NCBI GenBank assembly: GCA_963556145.1
Contig: OY744470.1
Location: forward strand, 5,518,001-5,582,000
DNA: 64,000 nucleotides
Origin: Hygrocybe punicea
Lineage: Eukaryota; Basidiomycota; Agaricomycetes; Agaricales; Hygrophoraceae
Direction of reading: 5' to 3'
The translations under genes were made by a program, and so were the position numbers. The number at the start of each line of letters is the position of its first letter. Positions within the stretch are counted from its first letter, which is position 1. Of this stretch, positions 47,361 through 59,179 are shown one piece after another. The notes under the pieces are model-generated. The model searched no databases. It saw only the letters and a list, made by a program, of their open reading frames with translations, and was not told the DNA's origin.

Positions 47361-49200
47361 ATGGTGCTGACTCAACTTCAGGTGTATTGATCTGCCAGCA
47401 CAGGTTTTAGGGCCCAATTAGTTGTATGATGTAGCATTAAATTAAATGAATATCAAGGCGTCATCCATGTGTGAATGTTATCATTTTGTCACTCAAGTGC
47501 CTCCTCAGTGTGTGCTGAGTGTGTGATCAGTGACACACTTGAGTGTGCGAAGCATTATGGGCCATGCAAAATGATTTAGTTCCGAAATATTTTGCAAAGG
47601 CTAAATCTTATTGTGAAATATGGAATGTTGTGACTTGCAAAATCCTTGGCCAAAATTCTGCATTTGGTGAGGTTGAATAAAGAAGATTTTGATGTCTTGC
47701 AAAATTGATTGAATTTGATATTTTTTACAATTATTTTGACAGCTGACAAGGTATGGGAAAACTTTCACTTTTGTCTACATTTTCACTCAGAACAATACTT
47801 TTGAATTTGATTAATTTTGTGTCGAGATAAATTCCCACAAATCGTTGTGTTTAAATAGAATTTCACGAGTTATTATGTGTGAAATTTTAATTGGATTTTG
47901 CACGGTTTAAAATCAAATGCAAAACTTTAACAAGCTTCCAATCATTTTGCAATCATTTTGCATCCTGCAAAATAGTGCGGTGTCAGCAGTGAAATTAGCT
48001 TACACTGCAGCAGAGCGAAATGCGGATTACATAAGATTACATAACTTTCACTCGTGCTAGCCGTTTTTTTTTTGGCGTGTTTTCCTCGATACTTCGGACT
48101 CGGATAGGCTGGCTATCTAGTACTCAAGACAAATAACCTCATTGGTACAACTCGCACACCGGCAGCTCTCAACACCCGCCGTGAAGTGACACATTCATCC
48201 AACCAGCCTTTGGAAAGTAGCGTCTCTCAAGAAAGTGGGCAAGGCATGTGGATTTACATTACGACGCAGGTTTCTTTTCACCTTCGTCAGACCTCTTTCT
48301 GGTCCCTTTTTGGGGCGCTGATGCGTGCGATTGAAGCATCTCCGCATGAAGGTTTTTAAGTCAAACCATACGAGGGATTAGCTGTCAAGAAGTTCGTTCC
48401 AATGAATGCGGTGTCCTCCAACGGTTGCTGATCCGTTGGTATTAGCTCTGAGTCCATCCCAAAATGACTTGCTCGCATGGCATGCCCTCCCCCTGCAACG
48501 AGCCAGGTACCCCACGTTCACTATGTTGTTCTTTGCCTTTCTTCCGGTGTGTAAAAGTGGGGTGTGGCAATAGCGGAGAACAAGTGGGACCGCAAGGTTA
48601 TATTCCCACCCAGTTATATCCCGCGTGTTATCGCTGACAATTTGGCCATCAAATGGCGGGGGGTGGGGTTTATCTCATCGGAAAACTCAAGTATGTGGGT
48701 GCAACTGTTGCGCTTATTGGTCGTGTCCTGCTATGATGTAGGGGCTATCCAGAAGCCGGACAATTTTATTACCGCAAGTTGTAAGATTTTTTCAAATGGG
48801 ATGGATGCCTGCGACGGCCAACGCGTAGTGACTTACGCGGGCGAGCACCGATGCTTAGCTCTGGACCAGTTGTGAGACCGGCAGCGAGAACATCGGGTGG
48901 CGGCAAATTCACACAGTATTTCGATCCATCGGCCATTCCGATGTGATGAATACCCTAAACTGCCGATGAGTCGACTTTCCGGTGAACTCAACGTCCAGCG
49001 CTTCGTACTCTCACTAGATCCCACTGCGCAGCTCAGCACCACAAATTTGGGTGGTAAATAAAGCTGATCTTTCATATATTTCATGATGAATTACACATTG
49101 ACAGTACTGGATTAGCAGGAACAACACTGTGTCTTGATTCAGTAAATTCATTCGCCTTTTGGGCCTTAGCCTCCCTTCAAGCTTCATCCTCGATATTGAA
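47361..49200. other. Intergenic stretch
   Basis: AT-rich to about 48060. CACTCAAGTG at 47492-47501 and CACTTGAGTG at 47537-47546 can pair as a hairpin. A 103-codon frame at 48564-48875 shows no recognisable domain and I do not call it a gene. Confidence 0.4.
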
Positions 49201-51813
49201 TTACTTCTCCACCATCGTTTCAGTTTCCTGAGCGACATCCAGCTGGCCATGCACAGATACATGGACCTTTACTGCAGCGCCAAATTGTCGCAGCACGCCA
49301 TCGTCCACCACAGATTGGCGACCTACACTGTCGTTCAGGGCTGCAGGGAGGGAGGAATGGCGGAGCATCGAGATGATCTGCAGTAGGCCGAGATCTGCAG
49401 AAAGAAAGCATGTATAATTCAACAAGGAATATATTAATAAAATGGCTTGAGGGGAAGGAAGACACGAGGGCAAACAAGGTGTACTTCTAATCACTTCGTC
49501 CACGTTGACCGGACGGCATCCCATGATCATTAGGGCTGCAGCGAAGAAGATCACGCTGGCTGCAAGCCCAATTATGACAAAGTGCCATGACAGGCGGAGT
49601 CGTGCGTACAAGACGGGGATGGTGGCTACCGCAGTTGTTGGTTTCGGGTCCCATCCTGTTGCTCTCAGTGGCCTGTGCGCAATCCGCAAAAAAAATCTTG
49701 TCAGTTATATTGGTTTCTCCTGTGAGGGTCGAATAGCAGAAAAAAAGGACCACGAACTGGGCAATATCCGAGTATCCCAATATCGCTCCGAGCGCACCAT
49801 ACGAGAAACTCGTGCTGAGTCCCACCGAATCCTCGAAGTGCTGCAACGTTCGTATGGAGTTGACGGAATGGACAAGAGCCTCCTCGAACAACGAGAGCTG
49901 GAGCTCTCCCTGGTCGGCACCCCTATCAACTTTGATGGCTGCAGGGCCCAAATACAGAGCACTGAACAAATCCTCGTAAGGCAAGCCCCTGGATGGCAAT
50001 GGCGTTGCATTGAACCATAAGTGAGGATCCGGAGGAGGGAGTGTGTCGGTATTGTTGATAGGGTGGTTTTGCCCATCGATGATGACGGTCGTGTTTGAGA
50101 TTGATAAGGAGCATCCAATGACTTTAACATAGGCTGTACTTGCACCGAAAGACAGCGACAAGAAGTCACCAGTGGAGTTGTTGGAATCGGCGACAAAGTA
50201 AGAGGGATCTGTAGAGAAGCCTAGGAGGTAGATATTACGAGAGGCGGGTGCGGAGGAGACGTCTGAATCCTCAAATCCTTTGTACAGCGCTGACCGATGA
50301 GCTATGGTCAGCTAAAAGTCCTTGGTGTGCAACCTGGAGGACACTCGCACCAAGCTGATTGCTTGTGAGATTCGATATTCCCATGGCGGATAAATCGCCC
50401 GACACCAATTGAATTAACAATCGGACTATGTGCGCTTCCTTCCCAATGCGACGCACTGACCCAAAGCCCGTTGATTCACAGTTGTGTTCACGGTCAAGCG
50501 GACACCATCAGAGATGAGTGTGATATTAGTGGTCCAATTACTTTGAGGGACTTCGCCACATGTGACGGACAGTGCAATTGCAGGGACAGTTATTTGGAAT
50601 TCAGGCCGAGTGAGGTTAGCCAACGTATCATAGATCGCTCTGGAACACAAATGGGTACACCAAATGTGATGGTTGGAGGACACTGCTTACCCGTATCCAA
50701 GCCCAGGAAGAGAAATATTCAGAGATTGGAAAGTTGCATAGGACGAAAGGAGGTACACAGTGTCCCTGGTCACACACGACGTTAGTGGAAACAAACAAGC
50801 AAGTGGATGTGGGACTCACTCTTGCTTTGGAAATGAAATTGGTGTAAATCAATTTTCAAGAAAGAAGTGGAGACAAGCAAATATACCGTTTGTACCAGCT
50901 GTGTACATTTATTATATGGACAACTACGCTGCAAAGACTAGATATGACTGACATATTGCGAGTTGAGGGCTTTCGTCATGGCGGTAGTGATGGAATTGAG
51001 AGTCACATTAGATTCAACGGGCTTCTGGTAGCTTTCGAACGTGAACGAGGGGACAAAGGAGCTGCTTAGTCCCCAACTGGCAATGAAGTACACCAGGATA
51101 ACGAAGAGAGAAGCAGGTTGTCGGGTACCATTTCTCCAGACTGCGAAGGAAGGTGAGGCCTCTTAGGGGAGGCCTGGAGCTTACAAGTGGGACGCACCAG
51201 TCATTAGGCTAGCACCCGGTCTGAGCCTATAAAGACATCTCTCTGAAAGTTGTCACTGATGGTACCCCAAACGTGAAACAAATACCAAGCTGAAGTTTGG
51301 TCATGCAGAGCAGTTAGAGTTTGTGGACGAGCGAAGGCATTGTGCATTGCAAGAGGTTGCAATGCCCAAATCTACATCACACTTGAATGAAAACGAGAAT
51401 TCACAACATAGAACAAAAACATACCGTTAACCAGATCATGGCAGCACCAAAGCTGATGCCAAGTGAAGAATAAATATTGAGTGGAGGTTTGAATACAGAG
51501 GGCTTACATGGATGTGGTGAAGTTCATGAGAGAATTGAACAAGCTGAGATGCGCAATATCGAATGAGATTATACTTCGGTCAACCCCAGTAACACTGATA
51601 ATCAGCATCACCGTACGAACGAGTACCACTAGACCATGGGAAAGGATGCACAACCAATACCGAGGTAGGACGTGGTTGGGAGAGACGGTCTGCACAACGC
51701 TGGAGTGAACTGGGTTCATGACCTTGTGATAAGATGCGTCCATAAATTGGTGAGGGCCAAGTAGGATCTGCACCAGAGCGAAATAGGCGTAGACTCATTT
51801 TTATAGCGCGCAC
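49201..51813 (-). CDS. Basidiomycete-type membrane protein with large glycosylated ectodomain
   Basis: A multi-exon minus-strand gene. Upstream parts (about 51813-51500 and 51130-50950) contain hydrophobic segments such as LVVLVRTVMLIISVTG and SLFVILVYFIASWG. The middle exons (about 50850-49700) form an extracellular-looking domain with many Asn-x-Ser/Thr sites (NWTTNITL, ISNTTVII, NNTDTL, FNATPL) and Cys in SVTCGE and IGCSLS. A last transmembrane helix (LSWHFVIIGLAASVIFFAAA) is followed by a short tail. This layout, with N-terminal helices, ectodomain and a C-terminal helix, is common among uncharacterised agaric membrane proteins. Exon joins in the first 500 bases are not certain. Confidence 0.5.
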
Positions 51814-51939
51814 TGGCAGTGAAAATCTTTACACCCAAAAAGGTTACACCCGGTGAAATCCGAATCGGTGTTTGGTAAGAACCGGTGCTGAAGCGCTGAA
51901 GCTCTCGAACCCCGCCTAGTCTCGAACCCAGACCAATAC

Positions 51940-54900
51940 CAAGGGGGCAGTGTTGGGCTGTTGGCGCAATAATGCTGAAGTTAGTGTCGGCAACACACAA
52001 CATGTTGCCAAACATATTACCAACATTTGTACATAAGCAACCATACATTTGCCTACTTGCCTCTTTTGGCACATCAGCGTGATCGGCACCTTTGATTATC
52101 AAGGCCAGTCAGTCACCGAAACTTGATGATTATCAGATCCTGATAAAGCTCCTTGGCCCAGAAGGACACCGCTTCCCCCTCTCTTCACACAATGAGTTCC
52201 AGAGCAAGAAAGTGGTGGTGAGATTACTTCCATGACCATCCTCGATTGCACATTCGTCCAAAGGATCCAGAGGCATGGTTTTCATCTGGACATTCATTGG
52301 CTAGGGTATATTGTAAGCAGTGCTTTTGCCACCACAAGGCTGAGGTCTTGCAGGAGCAGCAAATGGAGATCTCAACAGGATTGCAACAAGAGTTACAGCC
52401 CTTAGAAGGAATTGAGTCTTTTTGTACATCTCTCCCACTCATTATGCAGGCTTTTAATAACCAGTATTGAATTTGAAGTGTGGACGCAAAAATGTGCTAA
52501 AGACCAGCGGAGGGGTTGGCTTCCAGCATGAGCTGGGACTCTTATCATACATCTCAGATCCTGCACATACCAGCCTCCCGAAGTCAAGTCACAAGCTGAA
52601 CAAGAGCGAAGTGAAGAGTCCCCCCAACCTATACACACTCACTCTTACCAACCAACAAACATGCCTCCTCCTCCCAATTTTCATCTGGGCCCTTCTGGAT
52701 TTGCACCTAGCCCAATGTTGTTAAATCCACCATTCCCTCGAGATCCAGCTGTGAGCTCATCAACTGGACCTGGAACAAGTAATTACTATCCCCTCTGAAG
52801 CACTCCCACCCCGGCGCAATGTTCACCATTACCTTCCCCATACCTTGGAACCTTTTTGGACGCAGGACTATCGAGAGCTACAAGTCCAGCTGTTTTGGAG
52901 TCTGGCTCACTAACATCTGCACACTCTCAGCCTCGCCTTGTTAAGCGTAAAGCATCATCACAACTCACCCGCACATTCCCGCCATTTAACCAGCCACGTT
53001 TTGAAGAGTGCATTGCTCGCCTCACAGCTTCTGCGGGACTTCCCCTCTCATGGGTAGAAAACCCAGATTGGCTTTCTTTTATAGACGAGTTTATTCCCGT
53101 AGCCATATCACCTTCTCGGAAGGTTCTTACTGGACAGCTTCTCCCTCAAGCTGTTATCCACCTTTGAGAAGATGCTATTAAACAAGCAAGAGGTCATTTG
53201 GCGACTCTCCAAGCAGATGGTTGGACTGGAGAAAACCATCACCATCTCATCGCATTCATGATGAGTGCAAATCATGAGGTAAGCACCTTGTCGTCTCTCA
53301 CCCCTGGAAACTGATGCATCCTGTGGAAAGATCCATACACTGCGTGTCCACGATGCATCTGGGGAGCGAAAAACGGCCGAAAACCTGTTGCAGCTCATGG
53401 TTGAGGTGATCGAACTTGCAGAGAGTAAATGGGGTGTAACTGTGATTGCCTTTGTGACTGATGCTTCTGGGGAGTCTCGCAAAGTGCGAAGGCTTCTCGT
53501 CATTAAATTCCCTCACATTATAGTGTTAGATTGTTACGCTCATCAAGTTTGTTCACTAATCTTGTTCGATTTTGCTTAAAATCTAATATTGGTATTAGGT
53601 GAATCTCGTGGTCGGTGATTACTTCAAATGCTCGGATGGCTTTCTCCACTACTCGGATCTGGCCAACAACCTCATAACTGGCTTCGAAGCAAAACTTATG
53701 TGCTTGCATTAATTCGGGACACCCAAACTGAACTGACTGGTTCAGCTTTGGCTGTTATTCGGGCTGTTCTCACTTGGTGGACTGCTCACTACCTTGCCTA
53801 TTCTTGGCTTCTTTCTCTTTGACCTTGTCTTCTCACCCTTGTCAACCGCAATGAGCTTCTCCCTGTTGCCCAGAGAAAGCTTGTCCAATCGTCAGCAGAT
53901 GTAAAGTCACGAACTAAATCTGAACAGATGGTTCAGATAATGAATAATGCTTCATTCTGGGTACATTTAGCTCAGTAATTTACCTTAAACTTTGTCACAA
54001 CCTACCCTTCTTATTCTATTTCAGAATTAAATGACACCTCGAGCCTCTCGCAGTTGCTGCCAATATCGCTCAAGGTGCCTTCTGCCGAGTTGATGAAGTT
54101 CTTTTGACTTTTGGAGCATTGTATATCCAATTCTGTGGCTTCAATGAGCCGGATGAGCTTGCTCTCTGAGATGCTGTCCTAACCAGCCTTGAGAAGCGGT
54201 GGAGCAAGGCTGACCAGGACATTTTCATTGCAGCTGTAATTCTGAATCCCTATACCCGTACCACTCCATTTGTTGCCCATCACATCTTCTCCATTGCCAA
54301 AATCTGGGGACTGTTGAAGCGTCTCTGGTTGAGATTTTTTAGATCGGAGCCTTTACCCCAACTTTTCACACTCGTCGCGGACTACATGAATAATCGAAGC
54401 ACCTTTCAAGATCTTGATTCCATTGCAGAGACTTTGGGAATGCTTGCTAATGCCAATGTGCGTCATGTTCACCAGAGAACATTTTTCATGGCGCTTACAT
54501 CCTATCCAGTAAAAAAGCCCTGATCCTCTGCTGGTCTACGAGTCGTTTGATGTTGTTGGACAGCCGCCAAATGATTTAATCAAGCTTGCGCGTCATGTTC
54601 TCTCCGTTTCTGCAAACTCGGCTTCCTGCGAACGGCTGTTCAGTGTTTTTGGAATGACACTAACAAAACTTCGTAATCGGCTTGGGAAGGAAGCACTCGA
54701 GAATCTTTCTGAGTTGAAGATGCACATTCATGATGAGCATCTCCAGATCAAGCAGATGAAAGATTGACTTAGGCAGTTCTTTGGTAAATGACCCCCTCAG
54801 GCCCCTCAGGCTCCTGCGGCTATTGATCCTATGGTCCCACCTGCCACCCTGCCACCCGAATCATCAGAGCCCACAGTCGAGTCAATTCCCAGGCCCAATG

Positions 54901-55343
54901 ATGTTCTCACCAGCAACAGCTTTCGAGATATCACAACAGGTTTGATTCAACTTCTTGATGAAGATCCAGATGAGGAGCCACCCCGAGGTCCAGATTCAAC
55001 ATTCACATCGAAAATCTCCATCAAACTGCGCAATCTTTTCAATTTTCAGAATACACACTGGATAGCAGTACAGCAACGAAGTGTGCATCGCAACCTTTCC
55101 GATGAGCTTGATTTGTATGATTTGTTGAGTGCTGATGATGTAGGGGAGGTTAATGGGGATTTTGGTATGGACGACACCACTAGTATGGTCTTAACTATGT
55201 AGAATTCCTGTATATTGCTTCAGAAAGTACGAGGTTGTTCAAGCGTCATATGTTGTGTCATTTGTGGTTACTTAATGTTGCCAACTTTAACACATTGCCA
55301 ACATTTCCGACATCTCGGCAACACGCACAACACTGCAAGGGGG
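51940..55343 (+). mobile_element. hAT transposon, 3388 bp, with 8-bp target duplication
   Basis: The element spans 51948-55335. It starts CAGTGTTGGGCTGTTGGCG and its other end, reverse-complemented, reads CAGTGTTGTGCGTGTTGCCG. The flanks carry the identical 8 bp CAAGGGGG (51940-51947 and 55336-55343). Subterminal AACATTTG/GTTGGCAA-like units occur near both ends. The inside is a single broken transposase gene. Confidence 0.93.
52192..55202 (+). pseudogene. hAT transposase, many stops and frameshifts
   Basis: A BED-type finger lies near the start (VYCKQCFCHHKAE, about 52309-52347). The RNase H-like core includes HLATLQADGWTGENHHHLIA, VTVIAFVTDASGESRKVRRL and VLDCYAHQ. The C-terminal dimerisation region reads PPNDLIKLARHVLSVSANSA then SCERLFSVFG. 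A family-typical acidic extension (LFNFQNTHWIAVQQRS, 54831-55202) ends it. In-frame stops include TGA 52219-52221, TGA at about 52797, TGA 53165-53167 and TGA 53820-53822, with several frameshifts (for example near 53630). The protein is dead; the element could move only with help in trans. Confidence 0.9.
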
Positions 55344-55531
55344 AACCTGAGCGGAGTGTGAAAAACATTTGTGAGGCCTCGCCCAGGCCATTGTGTTGAA
55401 CGTCTGGTGACTTTGAGTACAGCAACATTGTGTGGACTCGTGAAATGCCGACTGCGTCTGCAGAAACCTTGCTTGTTAGACGTGTTTGTTGTTGGGCATT
55501 AGATTTAGATCATTAATATCAACACATATAT
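55344..55531. other. Short spacer between the hAT element and the nested MITEs
   Basis: Unique DNA with no gene. Its last bases before CCATTTAC are the original left flank of the palindromic element at 58337-58902. Confidence 0.5.
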
Positions 55532-58337
55532 CCATTTACCACCTAACCTTCCCACACTACAAGTCAAATGATACTGTACCAATTCAGTCAATTCGACTGT
55601 CATGCATCATGCGAGGTCTTGACGCGGTGAAATGTCACGCTTGTCACACATCACCACAGCAATTGGTGAATTGATCAAAACAATTCCATTTTAAGTAGTT
55701 ATATCTAAATATAGTAACTTCTCTTTTGACATAGTTTGCACACCACCTTGTATTCTTTGCTACTCATTGTGCTCATTGTAGGTGAGGAAGCAATAGGTAG
55801 CCTGTGTGTAGCTAGAAATTAAGGGGAAAAAACTTACCTTGGCAGCAGAAGTAGGTGCAGTAAAACACAATTGACATAGGTAAAATAATGCATGAACAAT
55901 AACTTGCATTCCTGTCAGCCTTGCTGTAGTATGACAGGTGAGTATTGCAACTGGTGAAACAACTCCTTGAGAGTGGTGAAATTTGCTTCATGTCACGCGT
56001 CACTGCTACATCTGGTGATTCGGCCAATTCACTGGCAGTGTCACACATCACATCGACCGGTGAATTGACCGAATTGGTACAGTACTAGGCGACGGCTGTT
56101 GCCGTCTAGTATAGTTTGACTTGATTGCCTTATTTCTCTACTCCAGCAATATCCCCAGCAATACCAGGAACATCGTTACTACTAAGTTGTATATCGTAGA
56201 TTAGATAATGATATCTGTCCAAAATGGGGATCAGGTTCGGGATCTTTCCACCGCTGTCAGGGACCCTTGAGCTCACTGTCAGCAACAGCGAGCTCGACTT
56301 ACTCACTCTCCCCCCATCTTTTCAAGCTGATTTTTTTGTATATAATATATTTATTCTTGTACTTACTATAGATAGACTAATATACATGATAATACAGCAA
56401 ATAAAAGAGAAATAAAAGAAACAAAAAATAAGGATACATGGGGTGCTACCATTGAACTGGTGGGTACTCACCTTCACAGAGGTGTCGCATCGGGTCCACT
56501 GGTGATGGGTAAGGGCGCCAGAGGGGCGGGAAGGACGCGGGGAGTGGGGGAGGATGGCCAGCCTGGGGTGGTGGAAGTGGGTGGTGGGGAAGCGGCCGGT
56601 AAACGAGATGGGTGGTGACCGGAGTAAGGAGAGGGGTGGGGGAGGGTTCCTGGCCCCAAACGAGGAGCAGGGAGGGGTCAGTAAATGGGGGAAAGAGCAG
56701 GAATCGGTGGGTACTCACCTGCGCCATTGGGCCCCCCACGGCCCTCCCTGTATTCCACCATTAATAAAAACATGGGGGACATCATCTTTGATGTCCCCAG
56801 CGGCCCCGTCATGGGTTTTGCCATCCCAATTGGTCCCGTCATCGAGTTGCGCAAGGGTGGTGATGGTGGCAGTTCCAGCAATGATATCTCGATGACGATG
56901 ACGCCGTTGATGATGGCACTGCCATGGGCAACCCACCACATTGCCTCCATCGCATTCATTGCTGCGCACCCAATCCATCGCGGCTAGTTTTGAAGTTCGA
57001 GGCCGTTGGTTGAAAACGGCGGGGGCGCTCCTACTTGGTTTTGAGGGCATACAGGGGGGCGGCCTTGGTGCCAATTGTCACTGTCATCCTCGTCATCCTC
57101 ATTTCCATTGTTGTTGAGGTGGTGGGGAGTGGGAGCGCAGCAGAATGGGGGATGGTGGTGGTAAAAGCCTAAAAGGCATGTGACTGTTCACTTGCCTTTT
57201 ACTACCACATGCCCACCTCCCAACTCGCCTCCTGCCATGCTCCCACTACCCACCGCCTCAACGACGATGGAAACGAGGAGGACGACGATGAGGACAGCGA
57301 CGATTGGCGCAGAGACCACCACCCCGGACGTCCTCAAAGCCGCGCAGGAGCGTGCCTGACTTTTTCAACCAACGGTCTCGAACGTCGAAACCAGCGGCGG
57401 CAGGCTTGGCACACAGCAACGAACATGACGAAGGCAATATGGAGGGTTGCCACCGGCGATGGTGTGGTTAACGGCAGCGGTGTTGTTGAGATATCGCCGT
57501 CGCAACCGCCCTAGTCGCCACCCTCACGCAACTCGATGACGGGACCAATTGGGATGGCGAAACCCATGGAATGGACGATGGGGCTGTCTGAGATGACGTC
57601 CCCACTTGCTTCATTGAAGGTGGGATATTGGGAGGGCCGCGGGGGGCCCCTAATGGTACAGGTGAGTACCCATCCCCCTCCTGCCTTTTCCCCATGTACT
57701 TACCCCTTCCCACCGCTTTTTCGGGGCCGGGAGCCCTCCCCCATCCATCCCCTTTCCATTTCACTCATTCACCTCACTTCCAGGCCCTTTCCCCGCCATG
57801 CATTGCCACCCCCCACTCCATACAACCTTCCCCACCCCCCATCATCCGTCCCAGCCCTCTAGCGCCCTTTGCCACCAATTTCAGACCCAATCCGGCGCCC
57901 CTGCGAAGGTCAGTACCCACCAGTTCAATGGTAGCACCCCATGTATCCTTATTTTTTGTTTCTTTTATTTCTCTTTTATTTGCTGTATTATCATGTATAT
58001 TAGTCTATCTATAGTAAGTACAAGAATAAATATATTATATACAAAAAAATCAGCTTGAAAAGATGGGGGGAGAGTGAGTAAGTCGAGCTCGCTGTTGCTG
58101 ACAGTGAGCTCAAGGGTCCCTGACAGCGGTGGAAAGATCCTGAACCTGATCCCCATTTTGGACAGATATCATTATCTAATCTACGATATACAACTTAGTA
58201 GTAACGATGTTCCTGGTATTGCTGGGGATATTGCTGGAGTAGAGAAATAAGGCAATCAAGTCAAACTATACTAGACGGCAACAGCCGTCGCTTAGTATCA
58301 TTTGACTTGTAGTGTGGGAAGGTTAGGTGCCATTTAC
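55532..58337. mobile_element. hAT-type MITE (577 bp) carrying a nested insertion
   Basis: The outer element spans 55540-58329. It begins CACCTAACCTTCCCACACTA and ends with its reverse complement. The 8-bp CCATTTAC flanks it exactly (55532-55539 and 58330-58337). The inverted repeat continues as CAAGTCAAATGATACTGTAC on the left. Its right-arm partner is cut in two by the element at 56085-58295. Without that insert the MITE is about 577 bp. The size of the target duplication fits hAT. Confidence 0.9.
56085..58295. mobile_element. 2.2-kb fold-back element with near-identical 0.38-kb ends, TA target
   Basis: Flanked by TA at 56083-56084 and 58296-58297. The ends read CTAGGCGACGGCTGTTGCCG and, inverted, CTAAGCGACGGCTGTTGCCG. 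From 56085 to about 56475 the sequence is nearly identical to the inverse of about 57905-58295. Inside, inverted similarity continues at lower identity almost to the centre (about 57170): both halves, read outward from the centre, encode NSMTGPIGMAKPM and related segments. The TA duplication points to Tc1/mariner-like mobilisation. No transposase is encoded. Confidence 0.88.
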
Positions 58338-58904
58338 AGCTGATTCGGAAATGGATGACCAAATCAACTTTTTTTTTTTGTAACTTTTTTTTTTTGAGAC
58401 CGGCAACCACCGGGCCAGCTGTATTACCATAACCATTCATGTCATGTGACACCAAGAGAATTGCTGAAATCACATAGAAATTCAAGTTATAAATTCATTG
58501 AGGGACATATGAGAAATGTGAAGCCTATGAAAATTGGAATGTGGCTAGGTGAAGGGCTAAATTATTTTTTGGTGGTGTAATAAATATTTTTGGTGCCAAT
58601 TTCAGGCCACAAGTCATGTTTTGGACACCAAAAATCCATGTCATCCTTGAATACACCACCAAAAAGTAATTTAAACATATTCAGCCCTTCATCTAGCCAC
58701 ATTCCAAATTTCATAGGCTTCACATTTCTCATGTCCCTCAATGAATTTATAACTTGAATTTCTATGTGATTTCAGCAATTCTCTTGGTGTCACATGACAT
58801 GAATGGTTATGGTAATACAGCTGGCCCGGTTGTTGCTGGTCTCAAAAAAAAAAAGTTACAAAAAAAAAAAGTTGATTTGGTCATCCATTTCCGAATCAGC
58901 TGTA
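58335..58904. mobile_element. 566-bp palindromic MITE with TA target
   Basis: The element spans 58337-58902 and is almost entirely an inverted repeat around about 58615. It starts CAGCTGATTCGGAAATGG and ends with the reverse complement, with TA on both sides. Each arm has two A/T runs of 10-12 bases. The same 50-codon frame appears on both strands because of the symmetry and is not a gene. The hAT-type MITE inserted one base inside its left end, so this element is the oldest of the nest. Confidence 0.9.
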
Positions 58905-59179
58905 ATGCAAATAACAATTCATACTATCTAGGTATCTAACTTCAAGTGGAGCCAAAAGAATATGTTTTCTAATGACTAAAGAATGAAAATTGTGATGGCT
59001 AAGCATCTTTTTGTGTAGTGACAATCAGGTAAGCACAGGCGTTTCCTGTTCCTATGCTGAATATCAATAAAGCACAATTGTCAAACATAAATTTCATACC
59101 TGAGACTTGCACATTTTCATGGTGGGTGACTGCATGGGATCAAGAAGAGCTGGACGGCGTTTCCGGGGACTGATCACAA

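Noticed and set aside
48564..48875. 103-codon plus-strand frame
   Set aside because: No recognisable domain, no splice context and no neighbour relation; probably chance.
58261..58939. Lysine-rich 61-74 codon frames on both strands (near 58261-58485 and 58754-58939)
   Set aside because: The same frame appears twice because the MITE is a palindrome; the lysines come from A runs.
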